DNA of 45,084 nt, taken from assembly GCA_905214615.1 (NCBI GenBank), contig CAJMMX010000009.1, positions 1-45,084 on the forward strand. The letters run 5' to 3'. The position numbers were made by a program, and so were the translations under genes. The notes under the pieces were generated by a model. It had not been told where the DNA came from and did not search any database. It was given only the letters and a program-made list of their open reading frames with translations. This document shows, piece after piece, positions 39,210 to 45,084 of this stretch. This DNA is from an uncultured bacterium. GTDB taxonomy: Bacteria > Actinomycetota > Coriobacteriia > Coriobacteriales > Coriobacteriaceae. The first letter of the stretch is position 1. Every line of letters starts with the position of its first letter.

Positions 39210-40732
39210 TGGCGTTCGAGACGTTTGCCGTTCACGCGGCCTGCATCCGCGGCGTCGAGGCGATTCACGTCACGGTCGAGGTCTCGCTTGCCGGTGGCGT
39301 TCCGGGCATTCAGATGCTCGGCATCCCGAGTATGGAGGTGATGGAGTCACGCGGTCGTATTCGCTGTGCGATGCGCTCCGCCGGGTTCGAGATTCCGCGC
39401 TCGGGCATTACGGTCAATCTGGCGCCCGGCGATATTCGCAAGACCGGTAGCGGCTTTGATCTGCCCATCGCCATCGCGGTTCTGGCGGCCGATGGGCAGA
39501 TTCCCCGTGACAACCTCGATCGCTGCCTTATCGCCGGCGAGCTCGGCTTGGACGGTACGGTGCTTCCCGTCAAGGGCGAGGTGGCGTTTCAGCTGCTGGC
39601 TCGCGACATGGGGCTGTCTTTTATCGCCGGCAGGTCAGACCAGCATGTGCCACTCGCGGGCGTGGATTGTGGATTCATCGATCATTTGTCTCAGCTTGCC
39701 CATGGCATGGGCGATGCCGCGCGGCACTACTTGGATTCTGAAGTGCTCGAGGCGACCTTTGAGCCCGAACTCGACTATGCCGACGTACTGGGGCAGGAAG
39801 TCGCCAAACGCGGCATGGCGCTGGCGGCAGCGGGTGAGCTCGGTTTGCTTATGGTCGGGTCCCCGGGATCGGGCAAGACGATGCTCGCCCGTCGTATGAC
39901 CGGCATCCTGCCCGAGCTTTCCGTTGAGGACCAGCAGGAGGCGCTGTGCATCCATTCGGTCTTGGGCGAGAACATCGATGGCTTATTGGCAGGTCATCGG
40001 CCATTTCGAAGTCCCCATCACAGCATATCAACGGCTGGCCTCATTGGCGGTGGGCGCCCGGTGCACCCGGGTGAGATCAGCCTTGCTCATGGCGGCGTGC
40101 TCTTTTTGGACGAGCTTGCCGAGTTTCCCACGGGTGTGCTGCAGACGCTGCGTCAGCCCATCGAACGCGGCTACGTCAGGATCGTACGCGTCGACGGGGC
40201 TTTTACCTTCCCGTCGCGCTTTCAGCTGCTGGCTGCGAGCAATCCCTGCCCCTGCGGCTTTTTGGGCGATCGTGAGGTACCGTGTCGCTGCTCGGCGGCG
40301 ATGGTCGAGCGCTATCGGTCTAAACTGCGCGGTCCTTTGGCCGACCGTATCGACATGATGATCGATGTGACCCGTCCCGACCCTCAGGTGATTATCGAGG
40401 GCGCGGAGGGTATGTCGTCAGCTGAGTTACGTGACTACGTTGTGCGCGGTCGCGCTTTTCGCGCTTGGCGCGAATCCCGTATGGACGATGCGGATGCCGA
40501 GGCCGAGGATGACGAGACACGGTCCATTGACGGCGTCGTTTCGACCTTTGAGCTCGATGATGCGGCGGAGAAGTGTGTGCTCGGCCTGTCGAAGCGCACG
40601 CATCTCACGGGCCGCGGCATCGTGCGCCTGGTGCGTATTGCGCGTACAATCGCTGACGTCGCCGAGAGCGAGCAAGTGACGCAGGACCACGTGCTCGAGG
40701 CAGCGATGTACCAGGGAAGGAGGGACCAATGA
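39209..40732 (+). CDS. comM: ComM/YifB-family AAA+ ATPase (Mg-chelatase-like)
   Basis: ComM-type helicases promote branch migration during natural transformation. The N-terminal ChlI-like domain is about 1-170. The AAA+ core has Walker A GSPGSGKTM near 215, Walker B LFLDELAEF near 305 and a sensor-1 AASNPCPCG stretch followed by a zinc-like Cys group (CPCGFLGDREVPCRCS). A C-terminal Mg-chelatase subdomain ends the 507 residues. ATG 39209 overlaps the yraN stop; upstream in-frame codons do not match the family start. It overlaps dprA by four bases. Confidence 0.93.
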   Translation: MAFETFAVHAACIRGVEAIHVTVEVSLAGGVPGIQMLGIPSMEVMESRGRIRCAMRSAGFEIPRSGITVNLAPGDIRKTGSGFDLPIAIAVLAADGQIPRDNLDRCLIAGELGLDGTVLPVKGEVAFQLLARDMGLSFIAGRSDQHVPLAGVDCGFIDHLSQLAHGMGDAARHYLDSEVLEATFEPELDYADVLGQEVAKRGMALAAAGELGLLMVGSPGSGKTMLARRMTGILPELSVEDQQEALCIHSVLGENIDGLLAGHRPFRSPHHSISTAGLIGGGRPVHPGEISLAHGGVLFLDELAEFPTGVLQTLRQPIERGYVRIVRVDGAFTFPSRFQLLAASNPCPCGFLGDREVPCRCSAAMVERYRSKLRGPLADRIDMMIDVTRPDPQVIIEGAEGMSSAELRDYVVRGRAFRAWRESRMDDADAEAEDDETRSIDGVVSTFELDDAAEKCVLGLSKRTHLTGRGIVRLVRIARTIADVAESEQVTQDHVLEAAMYQGRRDQ

Positions 40733-41664
40733 TGGCCGAGGGGACCTTCGAGCTGCATCCAGGTGACGCGTTGTATCCCGAGACCGTTTTGGAGCTTTCT
40801 GATGTGCCCCAGACACTCTATGTGCGCGGCAACCCCGAGGTGCTTTCGACGCCCGCGCTCTCCATCATCGGCGCGCGCAAGGCCTCTCCGTATGGTCTTG
40901 CCGTGGCAGAGCTTGCGGCAAAGGTTGCGGTCGAGGCGGGCGTGACGGTAGTTTCGGGCGGCGCGGTCGGTTGTGACCAGGCCTCGGGTTGGGCTGCGGT
41001 CAATGCCGGCGGCAAACACGTCGTGGTGCTGGGGACGGGCGCCGACGTGGTCTATCCGCGCTCGAGTGCTGGCCTCATCACGCGCACACTCGATACGGGC
41101 GGCGCGGTCGTGTCGATCTCCCCGTGGGGCATGGGTCCGCGCAAGTTTGCCTTTCCGCGCCGCAATCGCGTGATCGCGGCCCTGTCGCAAGCCCTCTTTG
41201 TATCCGAGGCGGGTATGCCTTCCGGGACGTTTTCTACAGCCGAGGCTGCTATGGATTTGGGGCGAGAACTTCTTGCCGTGCCGGGGTCGATCCTATCGCC
41301 CGAGTCGCGTGGCACGAATTACCTCATTGCGAACGGTGCCTGCTGCATCATCGACGAGGAATCTATCGAGATAGCTATCTCACGCATCTACGGCACCCTG
41401 CGCTACTCGCGCCCCGATGCTCCCGGCATTGCCGACCTGGATCCAACGCAGCAGACCGTGATGCATGCGCTCATCGCCTCTCCGCTCAAAGTCGACGACA
41501 TCGCGGCGCTCGTCTCGCTCGATGCCGTCGGCGTACTTAAACTCCTGGGTTCGCTTGAGCTCGAGGGCCTTATCGAGCGCATGATGGATGGAAGGTATGC
41601 GCCCTCCAAGTTTGCTCTTCACGCCCAGACACCCTTCGGTCACAATGGAAAACATGTCAATTAG
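40729..41664 (+). CDS. dprA: DNA-processing protein DprA
   Basis: Loads RecA on incoming single-stranded DNA. The Rossmann-like domain begins at LSIIGARKASPYG and includes RKFAFPRRNRVIAALS, the conserved nucleic-acid site, and a C-terminal winged-helix-like part (about 235-295). It has no N-terminal SAM domain, giving 311 residues. The motif usually written SGxARGID reads SGGAVGCDQAS here, so the Arg and the following Ile and His positions are changed. ATG 40729 overlaps the comM stop; ATG 40732 is also possible. Function is likely kept but may be modified. Confidence 0.9.
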   Translation: MMAEGTFELHPGDALYPETVLELSDVPQTLYVRGNPEVLSTPALSIIGARKASPYGLAVAELAAKVAVEAGVTVVSGGAVGCDQASGWAAVNAGGKHVVVLGTGADVVYPRSSAGLITRTLDTGGAVVSISPWGMGPRKFAFPRRNRVIAALSQALFVSEAGMPSGTFSTAEAAMDLGRELLAVPGSILSPESRGTNYLIANGACCIIDEESIEIAISRIYGTLRYSRPDAPGIADLDPTQQTVMHALIASPLKVDDIAALVSLDAVGVLKLLGSLELEGLIERMMDGRYAPSKFALHAQTPFGHNGKHVN

Positions 41665-41678
41665 AAAGGTGTTTGCAG

Positions 41679-43016
41679 ATGCTGTTTGATCAGGTGACGG
41701 TTGTCGGTGGCGGTCTGGCGGGTTCGGAGTGCGCGATTCAGCTGGCAGACCGCGGGTTTGCCGTAAAGCTGCGCGAGATGCGCCCCCAGGTGAGCTCCCC
41801 GGCCCACCATACCGATCACCTGGCAGAGCTCGTCTGTTCCAATTCGTTTAAATCGACCCGTCCGGACTCTGCGGCGGGCTTGTTAAAGGCCGAGCTTGAG
41901 CGCATGGGTTCAGTCCTGCTCGATTGCGCCCATCGCGCGGCTGTTCCCGCCGGTGGCGCCTTGGCGGTCGACCGCGTCAAGTTTTCCGAGCTTGTCGAGG
42001 CCGAGGTTGCCGCCCGTCCCAATATCGAGATCATTCACGGCGAGGTCACGCAGATTCCCGAAGGTCACGTGGTCATTGCCGCCGGCCCCTTGTGCTCGCC
42101 GGCGCTGAGCGAAGAGGTCATGAAGCTCGTCGGTGGCGACGCCCTTGCGTTCTTCGATGCCGCGGCGCCGATCGTCGATGCCTCCACGCTCGATATGGAC
42201 GTGCTGTTCTCGCAGTCGCGCTACGAGGAGCAGGGGAGCGGCGACTATCTCAACGCTCCGCTCAACAAGGAGGAGTACGAGGCCTTTATCGAGGCGCTTA
42301 CCACGGCAGACCGCGTGGTGCTCAAGGACTTTGAGGGCGGCGATCTGTTCCAGGCCTGCCAGCCTGCCGAGGAAGTTGCGCGCACCGGCAAGGACGCCAT
42401 TCGCTTTGGCGCCATGAAGCCCGTCGGCCTCACCGACCCGCGAACCGGTCGTCGTCCCTGGGCGGCGATTCAGCTGCGTGCCGAGAATAAGGAGAAGACC
42501 GCCTATAACCTGGTGGGCTTCCAGACCAACCTGACCTTTGGCGAGCAGAAGCGCGTCTTCCATATGGTGCCGGGCCTGGAGAACGCTGAGTTCTTCCGCT
42601 ACGGTGTCATGCACCGTAATACCTTTGTCGACGCCCCGCACGTGCTCGATGGCACCTTTGCCGTGCCTGGTACCGGCGTGCGCCTGGCCGGTCAGATCAC
42701 CGGCACCGAGGGGTACATGGAAGCCGTGGCGACCGGTCTGCTCGCGGCGCTCAACACCTATGCCGAGGCTATCGGCGCCGCGGGCGTCGAGTTGCCCCGC
42801 GTGGGCGCCCTGGGCGCGCTCGTGGGCTATGCGACCGATCCTGCCACCGTGGGCTACCAGCCCATGCATGTCAACTTTGGCCTGGTGCCGCCGCTCGAGG
42901 ACGGTAAGCGTCGCAGCAAGCGCGACCGCTACCAGGCGTATGCGGACCGTGCGCTCGAGGCTCTTGATGCCTATCTGGCCACTCGCCCCGATCTGTTTGG
43001 AGGCGACCGGTCATAG
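41679..43016 (+). CDS. trmFO: Methylenetetrahydrofolate-tRNA-(uracil-5-)-methyltransferase TrmFO
   Basis: An FAD- and folate-dependent enzyme that forms 5-methyluridine-54 in the T loop of tRNA. The FAD-binding VVGGGLAGSE is at about 8-17, CSNSFKSTRPDSAAGLLK contains the conserved Cys, and FQACQPAEEVARTG carries the second Cys region. The 445 residues are normal. ATG 41679 is preferred, with AAAGG upstream; the in-frame TTG 41673 is too close to it. The trmFO-xerC-rpsB order is typical of Gram-positives. Confidence 0.96.
   Translation: MLFDQVTVVGGGLAGSECAIQLADRGFAVKLREMRPQVSSPAHHTDHLAELVCSNSFKSTRPDSAAGLLKAELERMGSVLLDCAHRAAVPAGGALAVDRVKFSELVEAEVAARPNIEIIHGEVTQIPEGHVVIAAGPLCSPALSEEVMKLVGGDALAFFDAAAPIVDASTLDMDVLFSQSRYEEQGSGDYLNAPLNKEEYEAFIEALTTADRVVLKDFEGGDLFQACQPAEEVARTGKDAIRFGAMKPVGLTDPRTGRRPWAAIQLRAENKEKTAYNLVGFQTNLTFGEQKRVFHMVPGLENAEFFRYGVMHRNTFVDAPHVLDGTFAVPGTGVRLAGQITGTEGYMEAVATGLLAALNTYAEAIGAAGVELPRVGALGALVGYATDPATVGYQPMHVNFGLVPPLEDGKRRSKRDRYQAYADRALEALDAYLATRPDLFGGDRS
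42999..43003 (+). promoter_or_regulatory. Ribosome binding site that points to an ATA start of xerC
   Basis: GGAGG, nine bases before ATA 43013. No ATG, GTG or TTG lies in the xerC frame between the upstream stop at 42965 and GTG 43091. Confidence 0.6.
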
Positions 43017-43933
43017 CCTTTGACCTGTACGATGCCGTCGACTCGTTTATCGCCTATATCGCACGTGTCGAGGGACTTTCTCCCAACACGGTGACGGCCT
43101 ATGGCTCGAGGCTGGAGCGCTTTGCTGCCTGGTGCGAGCGCGAGGATATCGATGCCTTCGCTGCCGACGTGCGCACCATTCGTCGCTATCTTGCCGAGCT
43201 TTCGCGTGAACAGGTGGCTCCCCGAACGCTTGCGGCGCACCTTTCGGCTATCCGATCGCTCTATCGCTGGATGGCTGCCGAGGGGATTGTCGAGGGCGAT
43301 GCAGTCTCGGCGATCGCATCGCCCAAGCTGCCGCGTGACCTGCCGGGCGTCCTTACGATCAAGCAGGTCGATGCGCTGCTCAAGACGCCTGATACCTCAA
43401 CACCCGCGGGACTGCGCGATGCGGCGATGCTCGAGCTGCTCTATGCCTCGGGCGCCCGTATCTCAGAGCTCGCAGCACTCAATGTGGAGTCCATTGCGTG
43501 GTCCGAACGCACGCTGCGCCTGTGGGGCAAGGGGAGCAAAGAACGTATCGTCCCCCTGTATCGTCGTGCGCTCGAGGCGACGCGTCTCTATATTGAGGAG
43601 GGGAGGCCGAAGTTGCTCGCTCAGGCAAAGCGTCGTGACCCCGCTACCGGGCCGCATCCGCTGCTTATATCGGCGCGCGGTAATCGCATGAGTGCAGCCA
43701 TGCTCAGGCGGCGGTTCCATACGCTGGCGACGCTCGCCGGCATTCCGGCCGACATCGCCCCGCATGCGATGCGCCATACCTTTGCGACCGACTTGCTCGA
43801 GGGCGGCGCGGACCTGCGCTCGGTTCAAGAGCTGCTGGGTCATGCGAGCCTGTCCACGACGCAGATCTACACGCATCTCACACCCGATCGGCTTAAGCGG
43901 GCTGTGGCTCAAGCCCATCCCCGCGGCGAATAG
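43013..43933 (+). CDS. xerC: Tyrosine recombinase XerC (apparent ATA start)
   Basis: Resolves chromosome dimers at dif together with its partner. The catalytic set is complete: Arg149 (GARISE), Lys in GKGSKER, His251 and Arg254 (HAMRH), His277 (GHAS) and Tyr286 (IYTH). The N-terminal core-binding domain only makes sense if translation begins upstream of GTG 43091: the 26 codons before it encode LYDAVDSFIAYIARVEGLSP, a good match to XerC starts. The only codon at the right place is ATA 43013, nine bases after GGAGG and overlapping the trmFO stop TAG. With it the protein is 306 residues, the family norm; from GTG it would be 280 and lack half of the first helix pair. A sequencing error turning ATG into ATA is possible. 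XerD is the alternative name. Confidence 0.9.
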   Translation: MAFDLYDAVDSFIAYIARVEGLSPNTVTAYGSRLERFAAWCEREDIDAFAADVRTIRRYLAELSREQVAPRTLAAHLSAIRSLYRWMAAEGIVEGDAVSAIASPKLPRDLPGVLTIKQVDALLKTPDTSTPAGLRDAAMLELLYASGARISELAALNVESIAWSERTLRLWGKGSKERIVPLYRRALEATRLYIEEGRPKLLAQAKRRDPATGPHPLLISARGNRMSAAMLRRRFHTLATLAGIPADIAPHAMRHTFATDLLEGGADLRSVQELLGHASLSTTQIYTHLTPDRLKRAVAQAHPRGE

Positions 43934-43982
43934 TGGCTGGGACGTCCCGCGCCGCGCTCAGGTGTGTGGTTTTGATTGCGGG

Positions 43983-44011
43983 TTGGCAGGAAGATGCATT
44001 CCTGCTATCAT
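43983..44011 (+). promoter_or_regulatory. Promoter of rpsB-tsf
   Basis: TTGGCA (43983-43988), a 17-base spacer and TATCAT (44006-44011). It leaves a leader of about 135 bases before rpsB. Confidence 0.75.
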
Positions 44012-44018
44012 TCATCGG

Positions 44019-44152
44019 GTTGCTTCACGGCAACAGGTTTTTATCACGCACGCGCGGCTACTTCATACCGTGGTGCCCGGGCTTTGGTAGCACATGTCCG
44101 GGTTGGTTTTGGAGGATGACCCCGCGCGGAGGCAAACCACAGGAGGTTTAAC
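44019..44152 (+). promoter_or_regulatory. Structured leader of rpsB
   Basis: An untranslated leader with GTTGC (44019-44023)/GCAAC (44030-44034), followed by a T run, and a CCCGG/CCGGG stem further on; AGGAGG stands before ATG 44153. S2 controls rpsB through the leader in other bacteria, so autoregulation is possible here. A 72-codon frame over this stretch is not convincing. Confidence 0.4.
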
Positions 44153-44881
44153 ATGGCTACCAAGATTAATATCCGCACCCTGCTCGAGGCCGGCTGCCAC
44201 TTCGGTCACCAGACCCGTCGCTGGAACCCCAAGATGAAGCCGTTCATCTTCGGTGAGCGCAACGGCATCTACATCCTCGACCTCAAGCAGACCATCCTCG
44301 ACGCCGATCAGGCCTACACCTTCGTCAAGAACGTCGCCAAGGGCGGCAATGTGCTGTTCGTCGGCACCAAGAAGCAGGCTCAGGAGGCCGTCAAGAACGC
44401 TGCTGAGCGCGCCAACATGCCTTACATCAACCAGCGTTGGCTCGGCGGCATGCTGACCAACTTCGTCACCATCCGCTCCCGCATCAACCGCATGGAGGAG
44501 CTCGAGGCCATGGTCGAGGACGGCCGCATGGCAGTGCTCCCCAAGAAGGAGCAGGCTGTTCTCGGCAAGGAGCTCACCAAGCTCCAGACCAACCTCGGTG
44601 GTGCCCGCGACATGAAGGGTCTGCCCCAGGCTCTCTTCGTCATCGACACCAAGCGCGAGGAGAACGCCATCAAGGAGGCTCAGCGCCTGAACATCCCCGT
44701 CGTCGCTCTGATCGACACCAACTCCGATCCCGACGAGGTCGAGTACGGCATCCCCTGCAACGATGACGCTATCTCTGCTGTCACCCTTATGTGCGAGCTC
44801 ATGGCTGACGCCTGCCTCGCTGGCTCCGGCAAGGAGCAGGTCTCCGAGGCCGAGATGGCCGCTGAGCCCAAGGCCGAGTAA
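44153..44881 (+). CDS. rpsB: 30S ribosomal protein S2
   Basis: A protein of the 30S platform/back side. It starts IRTLLEAGCHFGHQTRRWNPKMKPFIFGERNGIYILDL, the family signature, and has the second signature around PDALFVID-like PQALFVIDTKREENAIKEA. The 242 residues are normal, with a short acidic tail. The ATG follows AGGAGG. It forms an operon with tsf, 45 bases downstream. Confidence 0.97.
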   Translation: MATKINIRTLLEAGCHFGHQTRRWNPKMKPFIFGERNGIYILDLKQTILDADQAYTFVKNVAKGGNVLFVGTKKQAQEAVKNAAERANMPYINQRWLGGMLTNFVTIRSRINRMEELEAMVEDGRMAVLPKKEQAVLGKELTKLQTNLGGARDMKGLPQALFVIDTKREENAIKEAQRLNIPVVALIDTNSDPDEVEYGIPCNDDAISAVTLMCELMADACLAGSGKEQVSEAEMAAEPKAE

Positions 44882-44926
44882 ATCAGTCTTAGTTAATTCT
44901 TTTTCATCTCTTTGAAAGGAACCACA

Positions 44927-45084
44927 ATGGCCCAGATTACCGCCGCTATGGTCAAGCAGCTCCGCGAGATGACCGACTCCCCGATGATGGAGTGCAAGAA
45001 GGCTCTCGTCGAGGCTGACGGCGACATGGACGCCGCTGTCGACGTTCTGCGTAAGAACGGCCTTGCCAAGGCTGCCAAGAAGGC
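44927..45084 (+). CDS. tsf: Elongation factor Ts (N-terminal part, cut by window edge)
   Basis: The nucleotide exchange factor of EF-Tu. The first 52 codons read MAQITAAMVKQLREMTDSPM followed by an MECKKALVEADGDMDAA motif, the UBA-like domain that opens EF-Ts. AAAGGA lies before the ATG. The rest is outside the window. Confidence 0.95.
   Translation, partial: MAQITAAMVKQLREMTDSPMMECKKALVEADGDMDAAVDVLRKNGLAKAAKK

Noticed and set aside
43091..43933. xerC starting at GTG 43091
   Set aside because: Cuts off conserved N-terminal residues and leaves a 280-residue protein without a ribosome binding site at the start.
43013..43933. XerC as a sign of an integrated mobile element
   Set aside because: It lies in the conserved trmFO-xerC-rpsB housekeeping order, with no attachment site, tRNA or phage gene beside it.
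43933..44151. 72-codon plus-strand frame between xerC and rpsB
   Set aside because: It spans the rpsB promoter, leader and ribosome binding site and resembles no family.
1..45084. CRISPR arrays, insertion sequences or rRNA genes
   Set aside because: No regularly spaced repeats, transposase-like proteins or rRNA signatures were seen on reading.

Overview
The window is a gene-dense, high-GC stretch of bacterial chromosome, almost certainly from a Coriobacteriia (Actinomycetota) member and most like Collinsella. This rests on the strong GC-rich codon bias, seven TTG and three GTG starts, a rod-shape mreBCD-PBP2-RodA operon, a glycyl-tRNA synthetase of the alpha2beta2 type, a pyruvate phosphate dikinase paired with its regulator, and a trmFO-xerC-rpsB-tsf order shared with low-GC Gram-positives. 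The genus is an inference; no rRNA is present. There is no prophage, insertion sequence or CRISPR array, and no gene-free stretch longer than about 270 bases.

Layout. (1) 1-6060, minus strand: an aromatic amino acid operon in the order DAHP synthase, tyrA, aroB, aroA, aroC, pheA (cut by the window edge), with a hairpin-plus-T-run leader before the first gene. The pheA part is clearly poorer in GC than the rest. (2) 6144-9055, plus: tRNA-Arg(CCG) with its promoter and terminator, then a P-type cation ATPase. (3) 9159-12267: a zinc-ribbon membrane protein, a cyclophilin and a TPR membrane protein. (4) 12383-18344: mreB, mreC, mreD, mrdA (PBP2), rodA, the cell elongation machinery. (5) 18363-21989: a DUF697 protein and a two-gene radical SAM/DUF2344 pair of unknown role. 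(6) 22057-26058: rplU, rpmA, obgE, nadD, yqeK, rsfS, linking ribosome assembly and NAD synthesis. (7) 26158-27411, minus: dinB. (8) 27613-33174: rpsP, khpA, rimM, trmD, lepB, glyQ, glyS. (9) 33209-37101: the dikinase regulator and ppdK, separated by an AT-rich control region with phased repeats. (10) 37311-45084: rplS, rnhB, yraN, comM-like, dprA, trmFO, xerC, rpsB and the start of tsf.

How it fits together. Most of the window is housekeeping: translation (ribosomal proteins L21, L27, S16, L19, S2; EF-Ts; GlyRS; tRNA modification by TrmD and TrmFO; ribosome maturation by RimM, ObgE, RsfS), cell-wall elongation, shikimate-pathway flux into Phe and Tyr, and DNA uptake, repair and resolution (ComM, DprA, DinB, RnhB, XerC). 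The most interesting parts are the leader of the aromatic operon, the foreign-looking pheA, xerC apparently starting at ATA, the phased TTTACC repeats before ppdK, and the little-known membrane and radical SAM proteins around the shape operon.
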